From assembly GCA_030686995.1 (NCBI GenBank), contig CM060708.1, forward strand, positions 261,425,044-261,489,043: 64,000 nt of DNA. Reading direction: 5' to 3'. The translations under genes were made by a program, and so were the position numbers. This document shows positions 37,401 through 49,272 of the stretch, one piece after another. Under the pieces are notes generated by a model that had not been told where the DNA came from, did no database searches, and saw nothing but the letters and a program-made list of their open reading frames with translations. The DNA comes from Artemisia argyi (lineage: Eukaryota; Streptophyta; Magnoliopsida; Asterales; Asteraceae). Positions within the stretch are counted from its first letter, which is position 1; each line of letters opens with the position of its first letter.

Positions 37401-37792
37401 ATTCCAAGAGTCTTCAACGACAGTAGAGAAGTCCTGCTCTAAGAACCAAGAATGAAACACGCAAAACGGAGTTGGACCATAATCCACATGAGATTTTTTG
37501 AGGAGAATTGGTCTATGATCTGAGATATTGCGATGAAGAATCAGCCTTGACAAGTTTGGAAAAAGGTCTAGGGTACCTTGAGAAACAAGAAATCTATCTA
37601 GTTTGCTCATCTTACTCGCATGTTTATCCGACCAAGTAAAAGAATAACCACCTAAAGGAATATCAATTAGATGGGAGTTGGCAATGAATCTATTGAATTC
37701 GCTAGCATTTAAAGAGAGGAAAGAAGAGCCATGGCGTTCTGAAGCATTTTGCACCTCATTAAAATCCCCCATAATAATTACCTCACCATGCT
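34472..37792 (-). pseudogene. L1-type LINE, main part (EN C-terminus, RT, zinc knuckle)
   Basis: Minus-strand non-LTR retrotransposon with frameshifts. In order: C-terminal part of the AP-like endonuclease (IIMGDFNEV near 37770, SDHRPILL near 37500), linker, reverse transcriptase (KSPSPDGF near 36830, DFRPISLIGC, FKVDFQKAFD, LRQGDPLSPF near 36280, FYADDAIF at about 36117-36134), a post-RT region (WKAKTLSVGGRVTLIKSVL) and a zinc-binding RVT region (FVWRMFLDKLPTRENL, then CSLCPFC..ESHDHLFFGCS). A poly(A) of eight residues (34479-34472) marks the 3' end. The frame is split into at least five pieces, so it is not functional. The Gypsy element splits the endonuclease domain. Confidence 0.9.
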
Positions 37793-39171
37793 TGACACGT
37801 GGGAATAGCACCAGGCTTTACCTCTCAAGGGATCTTGAGAAGCTTACAACCCCCACCAGGCAGTGTACCTGATCGTTGTAGTATAGTATAGTGACAAGTA
37901 CCGGGGGATTGATCGTTCAGCTAGGAATAGTGTCGCTAGGATTAGAAAACCTAAATATTAGTTCTAAAGGTGAGGGATGATTATTTTGTATTTTTATATT
38001 TTTTTTAGAAAGCAAATAAAAATCTCAGGTTTGAAGGATTTGGGCGGAATTAGTTGCTAGTCAACTAACCCAATACTAAAGATGCAATCAAAATAAAATA
38101 CTAAAAATGAAAATAAACTAAATTATACTAAGGTTGTGAGCAATAAGTGGAGAAAATGTGTTTACTTAGATTTCACTACTCCCTAGACATCTTTTACACG
38201 TTAATTACTTGTTATAGTTGTGTGGATGACGGATTGTATTCCTTAATACTATTCATGGGGTGGCGCACTTAACTCCCCAATCCTATGAGCTCTTATCTCC
38301 TCCTATGCCATGCCCAGCACAACCATAGGGATTATAAACAGTGGCTCATGCATTAAATACAACCAATAAAAACTTAGTGCACATCAGTTCATGTTTCCTA
38401 AGACGTTCAAGCATGTTACCATTTGGAGATCTGCCAGTTTTCTTAAGCCTAACATCGAATTCATTCATCCAATACAATTATAAACAAGTAATCGACACAT
38501 AATTAACATCTAGGTTTCATTAGATCCAAGCAAACACAAGATATATCTAGCCTAGCATGATGGAATTAAGACAAGAACAAGATATAGACAACCAACACAT
38601 AGACATATTGATTGAATCAAAAGAATACTTATCTCAATTACACATGAAAGGTATCAAGGGCTTAGAACCCTTGAAAAACCAGTAAAATTCGCACCAAGTT
38701 CGTACTTAGGGTTTCTCCAAAACTTCTCTCTTTTTAATGTGAAAATTAGAAAACTATATATAGGAAATAGGGTCTGACGGCGTCAAGACAAATTATGTGA
38801 CACCGTCACCTCGCCGCCAAAATACTTCTCGGACTGCCTTGATCTACTTTTGACGCCGTCATGTGTTATGCATTTCCAGGCCGTCATGCATTTTACTCTT
38901 GACGCCCTACTTCGTGACGCCGTCAGATCTGTACTGGATCGTCATGGAAATTACTCTTGACGCCGTCAAGATTTTCTTCTTGACGCCGTCACCTACTGTT
39001 CCCAGCAAGGAAAATTAAGACTTTGGCGTTTTCTTCACTTTTATGCTCCAAAAACGTCCGAATTGCTTCCTTTTCCAGATTTCACTCCCAAAGTACCTAA
39101 AATCACAAAAGGAACGATTTAGGGCAATATTTGATCAAATAAATTCAATTCCGGGCTTAAATGACCCCCTA
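37793..39171 (-). repeat. Gypsy 3' LTR (5'-truncated by deletion)
   Basis: 1379 bp, nearly identical to 40968-42373. It carries the TATA zone (about 38754-38764, CTATATATAG) and, upstream of it in element orientation, the array of TGACGCCGTCA palindromes (38770-39000). Confidence 0.93.
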
Positions 39172-40796
39172 GGGGGTATACGTACGAGTGTCCAACGAGG
39201 GATAACCTAACACGAGTAGGGGCAGGCATTTTTGACGTTAGTTGGATGTAAATAGTTAGGGGCATAAGATTTACTTCCGATCCTTGGTCGGCGAAAGCAC
39301 TAAGATATTTCAAGTCCCCGATGCTAGTTGGTATCTCAAAGTTCCCACATGCTATCTGCTTAGTAGCCACTTTTTTAACCAATAGCCTCTCGAATACTGA
39401 TCCCCCAGGTACCGTATCATACTCATCTTTTACTTTTTCCTCTTTCTCAGAACCCTGTTTGGAAGGTTGGTTACGCCCATCACCCTTAATCCAGTTTGTT
39501 ATGGTGTTTTCGTTTATATCATGTTTCAGGTAGTGACTCAAAGGTTGAGACTCTGATAGTTTTTCTAAGGTCTGTTTAGTAGGTGCTTCTACCTTCTCGT
39601 TATCCTTGTGGACAATTATGATAGAATTAACAAATTGGGTAGTGGGAGTGGCGCTTTCTTTCCTTAGTAGCATTCTTTCGGGGGTTCTCTGGTTGGCATA
39701 CTCCTCTAGTAGACTCATCATCTCATTCATTTTCTCCTGCATCTCCTCTTTTTGCTTATAGACTGCTTCCTCGAATCTAGCAAGCCGATCTGAGTGAGTC
39801 GCCATATATTCTCTCATCCTAGCTTCAAACTCCGAGCTAAGCTCCTTGGGAGGGGAACAAGGTGGGGCATTGTTCTGAAAAGTCTCGACATTTTTTCTAG
39901 AAGGTGACTCAGATTATGGTGCCGAAGTTGGTTTTAAGACAGAATTGACAGTAGCCCGTCTAGGACTTAAAGGTCTCCTTTGCCTTTCCTCAAAATAGTC
40001 AACTTTTGCCTCGAGTTTGCATAGGAGTTCATCGGGGATTTCGGTGGTCCCTCCAGATGTTGAGACTGCATTGATGGCCGCTTTTATTGTATGATTAAAC
40101 TCCCACATCTCATGATTATCAGCGGCGAGCTCCTCGATAATCGCCCAGGACTCCTCGACATTCTTATCACGCAGTTTACCTCCCGCAGCCCTATCGATTG
40201 TGTGCTTAGTGTGGTAATCAACATGGTCGTAGAAAATCTGGACTAATAACCAAAGGTTTATACCATGATGAGGGACCTTATGGAGGAGATCCTTAAAACG
40301 GGCCCATGCTTCGTAGAAAGTTTCTCCTTGATGTTGTTCAAATATCAAAATGCATTCTAAGCATTGCAGTCTTCCCCTGTGGGAAGAATTGAGTAAGGAA
40401 GCGATTGGTGAGATTATCCCATGTGGTGATGGATTTCGCAGGTAAACGCTCAAGTCATTGACTAGTTTGATCCCGTAGAGAGAATTGGAATAGGCGTAAT
40501 CGGGTTGTCTCTCTAGTTTCAACACCTAGGTTTATGGAATCTACGATTTTGAGGAAATCCTTAAGATGTTGGTTTGGATCTTCGGAAAGAAGTCCATGGA
40601 ATGCACATCCGCTTTGCACCAACCGGATGGTGTCGGATCGCAAGGGGGTCACATTGGCTCCGGTGAGCTCAATGGTGTTTCGGTAACCTTGGTGGCTAGG
40701 TCGGGAATACTCTCCTAAGGTTCGGGGCCTAAGGGGTTCTGGTGGTGGGTTTTGTTGTGGTGGGATGACGGGTTCAAAGATGTTCCCATCGTCCAT
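39172..40796 (-). pseudogene. Gypsy gag and partial protease, degraded
   Basis: The start MDDGNIFEPVIPPQQ at 40796 leads into the retrotransposon gag domain (ETTRLRLFQFSLRDQ, then QHQGETFYEAWARFKDLLHK, VPHHGINLWLLVQIFYDHV, TIDRAAGGKLRDKN.EESW). A tryptophan-to-stop change and frameshifts near 40455 and 40340 break it. Downstream (39817-39172) a coiled-coil-like KEEMQEKMNEMMSLLEEY stretch precedes a retropepsin-like region (IGDLKYLSAFADQGSEVNLM). The aspartate site reads DQGS instead of the usual D[TLS]GA/S. The frame ends at the deletion junction. Confidence 0.85.
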
Positions 40797-40943
40797 GATG
40801 TCGGGTGGTGAAAAGTTACGAACAAAGACACAAAGAAATAAGATAGACTAAAGAAAACATAAAAATAAAAATAAAATCTTACTAGAAAGGAATCTAGCAA
40901 GTAGACCTAATAAAAAGAGATTCTAACCTAGACAATAACTATT

Positions 40944-40961
40944 CCCCGGGCTGCGGCGCCA
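40944..40961 (-). other. Primer binding site of the Gypsy element
   Basis: On the minus strand TGGCGCCGCAGCCCGG follows the 5' LTR after a short spacer. This is the TTTTTGGCGCCG type frequent in plant Gypsy elements. Confidence 0.7.
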
Positions 40962-40967
40962 AAAACT

Positions 40968-42373
40968 TGATACGTGGGAATCGCACCAGGCTTTACCTCT
41001 CAAGGGATCTTGAGAAGCTTACAACCCCCACCAGGCAGTGTACCTGATCGTTGTAGTATAGTATAGTGACAAGTACCGGGGGATTGATCGTTCAGCTAGG
41101 AATAGTGTCGCTAGGATTAGAAAACCTAAATACTAGTTCTAAAGGTGAGGGATGATTATTTTTGTATCTTTATATTTTTTTTAGAAAGCAAATAAAAATC
41201 TCAGGTTTGAAGGATTTGGGCGGAATTAGTTGCTAGTCAACTAACCCAATACTAAAGATGCAATCAAAATAAAATACTAAAAATGAAAATAAACTAAATT
41301 ATACTAAGGTTGTGAGCAATAAGTGGAGAAAATGTGTTTACTTAGATTTCACTACTCCCTAGACATCTTTTACACGTTAATTACTTGTTATAGTTGCGTG
41401 GATGACGGATTGTATTCCTTAATACCATTCATGGGGTGGCGCACTTAACTCCCCAATCCTATGAGCTCTTATCTCCTCCTATGTCATGCCCAGCACAACC
41501 ATAGGGATTATAAACAGTGGCTCATGCATTAAATACAACCAATAAAAACCTAGTGCACATCAGTTCATGTTTCCTAAGACGTTCAAGCATGTTACCATTT
41601 GGAGATCTGCCAGTTTTCTTAAGCTTAACATCGAATTCATTCATCCAATACAATTATAAACAAGTAATCGACACATAATTAACATCTAGGTTTCATTAGA
41701 TCCAAGCAAACATAAGATATATCTAGCCTAGCATGATGGAATTAAGACAAGAACAAGATATAGACAACCAACACATAGACATATTGATTGAATCAAAAGA
41801 ATACTTATCTCAATTACACATGAAAGGTATCAAGGGCTTAGAACCCTTGAAAAACCAGTAAAATTCGCACCAAGTTCGTACTTAGGGTTTCTCCAAAACT
41901 TCTCTCTTTTTAATGTGAAAATTAGAAAACTATATATAGGAAATAGGGTCTGACGGCGTCAGGACAAATTATGTGACGCCGTCACCTCGCCGCCAAAATA
42001 CTTCTCGGACTGTCTTGATCTACTTTTGACGCCGTCATGTGTTATGCATTTCCAAGCCGTCATGCATTTTACTCTTGACGCCCTACTTCGTGACGCCGTC
42101 AGATCTGTACTGGATCGTCATGGAAATTACTCTTGACGCCGTCAAGATTTTCTTCTTGACGCCGTCACCTATTGTTCCCAGCAAGGAAAATTAAGACTTT
42201 GGCGTTTTCTTCACTTTTATGCTCCAAAAACGTCCGAATTGCTTCCTTTTCCAGATTTCACTCCCAAAGTACCTAAAATCACAAAAGGAACGATTTAGGG
42301 CAATATTTGATCAAATAAATTCAATTCCGGGCTTAAATGACCCCCTAAAAGTGGTTCATTTTTCGCCTCATCA
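40968..42373 (-). repeat. Gypsy 5' LTR (1406 bp)
   Basis: In minus orientation it begins TGATGAGGCGAAAAATG and ends CACGTATCA. The palindrome array lies at about 41950-42175, with six full TGACGSCGTCA copies plus degenerate ones, directly upstream of a TATATATAG box. Confidence 0.93.
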
Positions 42374-42639
42374 ATGCCAAAAATTAATAATTCCAGTCAT
42401 ATAGTTCCATAATTCCCTTTTAATGGACAACTCTTGAGGAGAGTAAACCGACATAAACAACAAATCCGAATTAGTGGGTAATCAAGTTCCTTCAACACGA
42501 AGACAAGAATCTGTAGAAAAAAAATCCTCTTCTTATAAAACAAAGTTTTGTCCCAAACGCACAAGATGCCACCTGATCTACCACGGGCCGAACTAGTAGC
42601 AAAATCAAATAACATGTTACCCCAAAAAGCTCTAACTAG
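42374..42639 (-). pseudogene. L1-type LINE, 5'-truncated endonuclease part
   Basis: On the minus strand it reads LVRAFWGNMLFDFATSSARG, then GRSGGILCVWDK, and after a frameshift YSPQELSIKRELWNYM and INFWH. It continues at 37787 in HGEVIIMGDFNEV on the other side of the Gypsy element. The LINE lacks ORF1 and the first part of the endonuclease, as usual for 5'-truncated insertions. The upstream junction with the Harbinger transposase is at about 42640. Confidence 0.82.
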
Positions 42640-43475
42640 ACATGGTATTGATGCACCGGTTGTTGTATAATTCTCCATTGTCCTTGGAGGACACCAAAAT
42701 ATCATTCGACATCCTTTCGTGCATCTTCTTGTTGCCTTATAAATAATCCAAGTTTCTAGCCTCGTACTACTGTAAATGATTTGACAAAAGTTGTCCTCTG
42801 TGGGTAAATCCCGTCAGCTATGTAATACTTTTTGTCATACGTAACTCTATTTACTTCAAATGGAGCCACATGGTTGATGTCATCAATAAGGTCTTCGAAC
42901 AACGGAGAATTATCTAAAACGTTAATATCGTTATTCGCACCCGCTACCCAAAAAATGCATGCCAAATCCACAAATCGTACGACTCAACAACTTCGAGCGT
43001 TATAGTTGGGTATTTTTATATCACCTCTTCTAAATTGGCCATGTCATGCTTTCGGACAGTTTTTCATTCCGAATGCATACAATCAATGCTCTAAGCATTT
43101 CCGGAAACCCATGAATCCTCTTATGTGTTGCATATATATTTTGAATGTTGTTAATCGGGTTTCTTTTAAAAACTCAGGTATGTACAAATCAATGATGCAT
43201 TTAGTAAAATTATCTAGACAATCGCGTGCACAATGTTATTTGTAGATATTTATCAAATTCATCAGGTGATGTGTCGTATGCCAATTTATGACGGGAGTGT
43301 ATTTCATAATAACACTAAGCCTCAGTTGACCCGTACAATCAGGTCGGGCTTCAAAGAATTTCAAATGGCTGGGAATAGGATCGTAAGTATAAGTTTCAAT
43401 ACCTTTGACTATTCACAAGAAGGACTTATTGAGAACAAAATAAATTATGTCAACAAGGAAGAGAAACATTAATTT
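42640..43475 (-). pseudogene. PIF/Harbinger transposase, N-terminal and catalytic part
   Basis: Minus-strand frames, shifted several times, read FFEARPDCTGQLRLSVIMKYT, CARDCLDNFTKCIIDLY, IRGFMGFPEMLR, IDCMHSE, YPTITLEVVESYDLWIWHAF, AGANNDINVLDNSPLFEDL, YYIADGIYP..TTFVKSF, RQQEDARKDVE and FGVLQGQWRIIQQPV. These are the DDE_4 blocks of Harbinger transposases (ALP1/HARBI1-like), including the first catalytic Asp in IDCMH and the second in NDINVLD. Frameshifts and stops make it non-functional. It continues at 34471 beyond the inserted LINE. Confidence 0.88.
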
Positions 43476-43656
43476 AGATTGAGCGTAAATACGACTACAT
43501 TCACCACCGTCACCGCACCTTAGTGTCACATTAGCTTTTCATACCCTCATCAGATACGTCATATAACCGTAAATGGGGACCATCAAACAAATCACAAAAT
43601 GAAGTATTTTTTTAACATTTATATTAAAATTTTATAAAAATTAATCCATTATATTT

Positions 43657-45080
43657 TAATGAGACGAAAAGTGTACTGCTTTTAGGGGGTCATTTAAGCC
43701 CTAAGTCGTGATTATTTGATCAAATATTGCCTCAAATCGTTTCTTTTGTCATTTTAGGTACTTTGGAGAAGAAATCTGGAAAAGGAAGCATTTTGAACAT
43801 TTTTGGAGCGAAAAGTGAAGAAAACAGCAAAGTCTCCACATCAAGCTGGAAATAGTACCTGACGGCGTCATGCTTTGGAGGTGACGGCGTCACGTATTTG
43901 AAAAGAGGTGGATAAAAAGTTACACGAGACGCACCAGAACATTTTGGGGAAATAACACATGACGGCGTCACCAAGGCCGTCAAGAGCAAATTACATGTGA
44001 CGGCCAAGATTGGAATAACGCGTGACGGCGTCAGATCTAGATCTAGGCATTACGACAAGAATATTCGTGGCTAGTTGATGGCGTCAGGATTATAATGTGA
44101 CGCCGTCAGACCTGTATTCTCTATATATAGTTTTCTAATTTTCATTTATTAGAGAGAGAACTTTTGGGATAACTTGGGAACAAACCCTAGGTCGAATTTT
44201 ACAGGGTTTTTCACCCTACTTTCATATATGTTTCAATAAAGATAAGTCTTCCAATAATCATTTAATATGTCTATGTGTTGTTTGATTTTATCTTATGCTT
44301 GTCTTTACTTTAACATGCTAGGCTAGGTTTGTTTGTGTTTGCTTAGATGTAATGGAACATAGCTATTGATTGTTGGTTGATTGTTTGTTATTAATTGTAT
44401 TGGATGATTGATATCGATGTTAGGCTTAAGAAAACTGGCAGACTTCCAATTGGTAGCATGCTTGAACGTCTTAAGAAACATGAATCGGATGTGTACTACG
44501 ATTTTTATGGTTGTATTTAATGCATGAGTGACTACTAAGGAGGCCATGTTAGGAGCTAATTGTCGGCTCAACATAGGAAGAGGTAGAAACTTGTAGAGTT
44601 GGGGAAGATCGTACATGGCCCCACGAATGATATTAAGGAATATAACCCGTCATCCATGCAATTATAACAAACTATTCAACTAATGAAAGATAGCTAGGGA
44701 GTAGTGAAGTGTAAGTAAACACGTTTCTCTTATTATTGTTTTTCTCAACAGTTACTTTCTTGTTATTTTATTTTCATTGCATTAGTAGATATTTGGTTAG
44801 TTGATTAGCAACTAATTCAGCCCACTCTTCCAATACCTGAGATTTTTACTTGCTTTAAAAAAAACTATAAAAATACAAAAAGAATCATCTCTCACCTCTA
44901 TACCTATTTTAATTAAGTTTTGACTCTAACGACACTATTCCCCGAGAGAACGATCAATCTCCCGGAACTTGCCACTACACTATATTACATCGGTCAGGTA
45001 CACTGCCTGGTAGAGATTGCAAGCTTCTTAAGATCCTTTGAGAAGTAAAACCTTTTGCGTAGGCGCAATCCCATGCATCA
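43657..45080 (+). mobile_element. Solo LTR of the same Gypsy family
   Basis: Begins TAATGAGACGAAAAGTG (compare TGATGAGGCGAAAAATG) and ends CCATGCATCA. It matches the Gypsy LTRs along its length, in the opposite orientation. Flanks TATTT and TAGTT are a possible mutated 5-bp duplication. Palindromes TGACGGCGTCA recur from about 43860 to 44110, directly before the TATA box CTATATATAG (about 44122). No internal region adjoins either end, so it is a solo LTR, older than the nested element. Confidence 0.8.
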
Positions 45081-45136
45081 TAGTTAATATAAATTTTTAT
45101 AAAAATAAAAGTTTTTATAAAAGATTTAATAAAATA

Positions 45137-45577
45137 CTAGCACGGTTTGCACGTTGCGGCAGAAGGTACCTTGCAATTACAAATTCCGGCGAGAAATGTT
45201 TTTCATTTTTATATTTTGCAATACAATAACTTTACGGATGACCACAATTGTAGGTTTGAAGAAATTACAAACAGTTTCAAACTTACTCATCTTAAAGTTG
45301 TAGATTACCTCCACGATGTTGCAGCAAAATAAAAGTTGCGTAGCTGGTAATTTTATGGATATATGAGGTTAAATTTGATTGAGAGTGACTTATAATCATA
45401 AGTGAGTATGAGACAATGGCTATGTTTGGCAACGAGGCAACAAGCTTATCGGTTTTTATAAGGGTTGAGCTTTTAAAATAAGCTGACTTATAAACAAGTC
45501 TTGTTCGTCACCCATAAAAAAAGGGCTTATAGAGGATTATAGTCAAATTACTTAAATACTTTTTAAAATATAATAGA
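45137..45577 (-). mobile_element. Possible short Helitron
   Basis: On the minus strand a 5'-like TCTATTATATTTT (45577 downward) and a GCAACGTGCAAACCGTG hairpin with CTAG (45140-45137). Host A and T flank it. The hairpin sits unusually close to CTAG, so the call is weak. Confidence 0.35.
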
Positions 45578-45694
45578 TTATCACGTAAAAGCTAGACTTG
45601 ATTATCAGTTAACTGCACCTTAAACAATTAACTAATTAATTTTATATGTTAAAAACAAGATTCTTGGCTTACCATCCATGACAAGTGTGCATGT

Positions 45695-47348
45695 TGTTGA
45701 CATAAATTAATGCCTAAAAACATTATTAACATATTATCAATATCTCTATGTTTTGATTATCACAAAATATAAACTCATAGAACTAAAACTTGTGACATAA
45801 ACAAGTATTTAGTGATTAATATTTCTCTTTACATCCAAATCACTTAAGGTATGAATAAACAAAGTGTTTAGTGCAATTTATGATCAAAGGGGTATTTAAT
45901 TAACTAATGCAAAGTTTATTTAATTATATAAACATATTATATATTTTTGAAAAACACTTTTGGTAATAAAGAAAAATGTTTTATTCATACTAAATATATG
46001 AATTCAAATTTTTAACAAAAAACAGTTAGTTTTTCACCAAATAAACTTTCTCCACTAAAATACAAAGAATCTGGCCGTTTCAGCTGGGCGGCCCCCTTAA
46101 TTATAAAGGGCGGTCCCCTTAATTTTAAGGGGGCCGGCCATGAATTAAGGGGACCGGCCACGCTCCTCTGTCAGATTCTTTTGCCTATAAATACCACCTT
46201 AAACCTGGATTTTTTCCTCACCTTTTGCACTCCTAAACTTTCTGTTCTAGATCCCCATTTCTATTCTCTAAATCCTTTGATCATAAATACATAATCCTTT
46301 GTTTCAAAGTGATTCTTACATCATCCTCTCAAGTGCAAGAGAAGAATACTTCTATCCTCCAAGACAAGAAGTATTACAACTTGTTGTGACCTCCACATCC
46401 AAGTTGTTGGTGCATCATCAAGAATATTTACATATATCTTTGTGTAGTGTGTTGTGAATATTTGATTGTAGATAGTTGTGTTAGGAATATAGATTGTGTG
46501 ATTGGCTAGTAGATTGTAGTGAAGATAATTGGTGTGTAGAAGATAGGTGTGAACTAGATTGTAGTAAAGATAGTTGGTGTGAAGTAGTTGTGAAGATAGG
46601 TGTGTAGTAGATTGGTGTGAAGTAGTTGTGAAGATAGGTTTGTAGTAGATTGGTGTGAAGTAGTTGTGAAGAAGGTGTGATTTCGTTGTGACGAAGCTTT
46701 GGTGTGTAAGTGGTGTGTATATTGGTGTGTAAGGTTTCTCCGCCATAAGGAGCTTGTTGACATAGTGAAGAAAACTCTCGAGTAGGTGACTCGAGGAGTG
46801 GAGTAGGGCAAGGAAGGTGTCCTTGTAGCCGAACCACTATAAATCCTTTGTCTCGCGGTTAGATCTTTCCATATCTTACTTATTATCTTGCTTATATCGT
46901 TATTACATTTGTAGACGTAGACGTATATATATAGTTGCTCATATAGTGCTAGTATTGATTTTACTTAAAGATCAAACGAAAGTTTCATTCACAAAACAAA
47001 GTTTTTACAATCAAACTAAAAAGGTTACATACATATAATTGATCATTTCGATCAAGTATAGTTTTTATACAAAATATAACTAAGGATTATAAAATAAACG
47101 ATTACGTACTTATCTCTCGTATATAGCTATAATTGTTTATATTATGCATGTGTTGATTTCACATACTTAGCTTACATTATTATTATTGTTCATACTTAGA
47201 TATACTTGTTCATATTGTTCAAGATTTGAGTTCACATAAGATTGAATCAAAGTTTTAAAAGCAAACAAGGTTTTAAAACTAAACTAAGTTTTCATAATAA
47301 AATTAAAAAGACGTAAAACTATTCAACCCCCCATTCTAGTTTTCCACA
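45695..47348 (+). repeat. Copia-type 5' LTR
   Basis: TGTTGACATAAATTAATGCC to CTAGTTTTCCACA. The U3 has a GC-rich palindromic block (46086-46160, repeated CCCCTTAATT/AATTAAGGGG with GGCCGGCC) just before the TATA box CCTATAAATA (about 46185). U5 holds a minisatellite of GGTGTGAAGTAGTTGTGAAG units (about 46570-46680). Confidence 0.96.
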
Positions 47349-47350
47349 AT

Positions 47351-47362
47351 TGGTACCAGAGC
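47351..47362 (+). other. Primer binding site (initiator tRNA-Met type)
   Basis: TGGTACCAGAGC, two bases after the 5' LTR. It differs by one base from the classical plant Copia site TGGTATCAGAGC. Confidence 0.85.
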
Positions 47363-47415
47363 CACGTCTAGCAAGATTTTTAAAATATATTGTATTTTAA
47401 AACTTGTAACGATCT

Positions 47416-49272
47416 ATGGAATCTGAAAAATATTTAGAAGGGCAATCTATGCAAAGACCACCACTATTTGAAAGTGATGGATTTTTATATTGGAAAAATC
47501 GATTCGAAACTTATGTGAAATCAAAGGATCTAGATCTTTGGCATGTTATTACCTTTGGTGATTTTCCTCCTATTCAATATAATTTTGAAACTAAAAAGGA
47601 TGAAATTGTATCTTTTGAAAAACAAAATGATGATTTGAAAAAGAAACTATCAAAAAATAATGAGGCTAAAATGGTTATTTATAATGCGTTACCACGCAAA
47701 GAATATGAAAGAATTTTTATGTGTAAAACCGCAAAAGAGATTTGGGATTCTTTACTAATCACTCACCAAGGTAATAGTCAAGTTAAAGATAACAAAATAG
47801 ATCTTCTTGTTCAACAATATGAACAATTTACGATTCCGGAGGAGGAATCAATAGATAATGCTTTTGCTAGATTTAACACTATTATCACAAGTTTAAAAGC
47901 ACTTGATGAGAATTTTTCTAGTAAGAATTTTGTTAGGAAATTTCTTAGGGCTCTTCATCCAAAATGGCGAGCTAAAGTTACGGCGATTGAAGAATCGAAG
48001 AACTTGTCAACTCTTCAACTTGATGAGTTGATCGGCAACCTGAAAGTCTACGAAGCAATAATAAAGAAAGACTCTGAGATGGTCAATGGAAAAAGAGAGC
48101 AAAGCAAGTCAATTACGTTGAAAGCTAGGAAGGAATCTAGTAACGAGGATAGCTCAACCTCCGAAAGTGATGACGAAGAATATGCGACGGCCGTGAGAGA
48201 CTTCAAGAAATTCCTCAAATGGCGAGGAAGATTGGTTAGACAACCGTATGATGAAAGGAAAGCAAACCAAAGAAATAAAGATGACAAAAATGGCAAAAGT
48301 GATAGGAAGTGCTTCAAATGTGGTGATCCAAATCATCTCATCGGAAAATGCCCAATGATGTCAAGAAATCAAAATCAAAAGGCGTTTGTTGGAGGAGCTT
48401 GGAATGATAGCGATGACGATGAGAAAGAAATCACAAATGAGGAGAAATGTCTTATGGCTAAGACATCAAGCGAGGTACGCTCAGAAACCAAATACTTTAG
48501 TGACGAAAATTTATCATTAGACGAAAAAGACCTAGATAGTGAATATAATAGGTTACGCAAATTAGGTCAAAAAGTTATAGCTAAAAATAAGTCACTAAAA
48601 CATATTAACAATCTATTAGAAAATGAAGTACTCGAATTAAAAATTAGACTACAACATTTGGAAAAAGGAAAAGAAGTTCTTATAGAATGTAAAACATGCA
48701 TAGAGGTTAAAAATGAAAACGAAAAACTTAAAGATGAAATTTTCAAACTTGACAAGTTTAAAAATAGTAGTAACCCACTTAAGAAAATAATAAGTGTTCA
48801 AGAAACTTCGGGAGACAAAACCGGTCTAGGATTAACCTCAACTAATGTTTCAACTAGTGAAAATAAAAATATAAAGTTTGAATGTGAATCTAGTAAACAA
48901 AAACCATTAGAGTCAAAACCTAAGTATATACTTAGAGAAGATAGAAAAATACCTATTGCAAGTGATGTGGAAGTAAAAAGTTTTTATAAACCATCATTAA
49001 AAGTCAAAACCGGATTTTCTAAACCTAAATTAAGATCTAAAACTCCACCACCAAGAAAACCTAACAATCATCATCCAAGATCTAAAACACCTCAACCTAG
49101 AAGAAATCAAAATAGACAAAATTACAATAACACTAGAAATCAAATGTGGAATTATCTACCAAGTTACAATCCTTGGGAAATATTACCACCATACATGCAT
49201 CCTAGCCAAATGTTAAATATGTTTGGACCAAACAACTTTGGACCAATGAGACAATGGGGACCAAGTGGCTAA
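47416..49272 (+). CDS. Intact Gag polyprotein of the Copia-type element (618 aa)
   Basis: Structural capsid/nucleocapsid protein of the retrotransposon, forming the particle that packages its RNA. N-terminal [20 protein letters not shown] is followed by the UBN2-type gag domain (about residues 90-215: [62 protein letters not shown]). A CCHC zinc knuckle [14 protein letters not shown] lies at residues 299-312, a coiled coil at about 380-450, and a basic proline-rich tail ([20 protein letters not shown]) follows. There are no stops or frameshifts. A usual Copia frame would run on into protease and integrase, whereas here it stops after a Met/Pro/Gly-rich end. Confidence 0.93.
   Translation: MESEKYLEGQSMQRPPLFESDGFLYWKNRFETYVKSKDLDLWHVITFGDFPPIQYNFETKKDEIVSFEKQNDDLKKKLSKNNEAKMVIYNALPRKEYERIFMCKTAKEIWDSLLITHQGNSQVKDNKIDLLVQQYEQFTIPEEESIDNAFARFNTIITSLKALDENFSSKNFVRKFLRALHPKWRAKVTAIEESKNLSTLQLDELIGNLKVYEAIIKKDSEMVNGKREQSKSITLKARKESSNEDSSTSESDDEEYATAVRDFKKFLKWRGRLVRQPYDERKANQRNKDDKNGKSDRKCFKCGDPNHLIGKCPMMSRNQNQKAFVGGAWNDSDDDEKEITNEEKCLMAKTSSEVRSETKYFSDENLSLDEKDLDSEYNRLRKLGQKVIAKNKSLKHINNLLENEVLELKIRLQHLEKGKEVLIECKTCIEVKNENEKLKDEIFKLDKFKNSSNPLKKIISVQETSGDKTGLGLTSTNVSTSENKNIKFECESSKQKPLESKPKYILREDRKIPIASDVEVKSFYKPSLKVKTGFSKPKLRSKTPPPRKPNNHHPRSKTPQPRRNQNRQNYNNTRNQMWNYLPSYNPWEILPPYMHPSQMLNMFGPNNFGPMRQWGPSG

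Larger units (their letters stand above)
37788..42378 (-). mobile_element. Internally deleted Ty3/Gypsy element inside the LINE
   Basis: Two direct repeats (37793-39171 and 40968-42373) bracket 1.8 kb with gag and a protease stub, all on the minus strand. Target duplications are ATGCT (37788-37792) and ATGCC (42374-42378), one mismatch. Removing the element restores the LINE frame INFWHGEVIIMGDFNEV across the junction. No reverse transcriptase or integrase remains. The 3' LTR lacks its first 32 or so bases: the protease frame runs directly into LTR sequence at CCCCCTAGGGGG, which marks a single deletion from protease to the LTR start. Confidence 0.9.

Noticed and set aside
42219..42404. 61-codon frame
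   Set aside because: Lies antisense within the Gypsy LTR and its flank.
46321..46837. Frames of 85-141 codons in the Copia-type LTR, repeated at 52979-53495
   Set aside because: They lie antisense within the LTR and follow its U5 minisatellite. Identical in both LTRs because the LTRs are identical, not through coding constraint.
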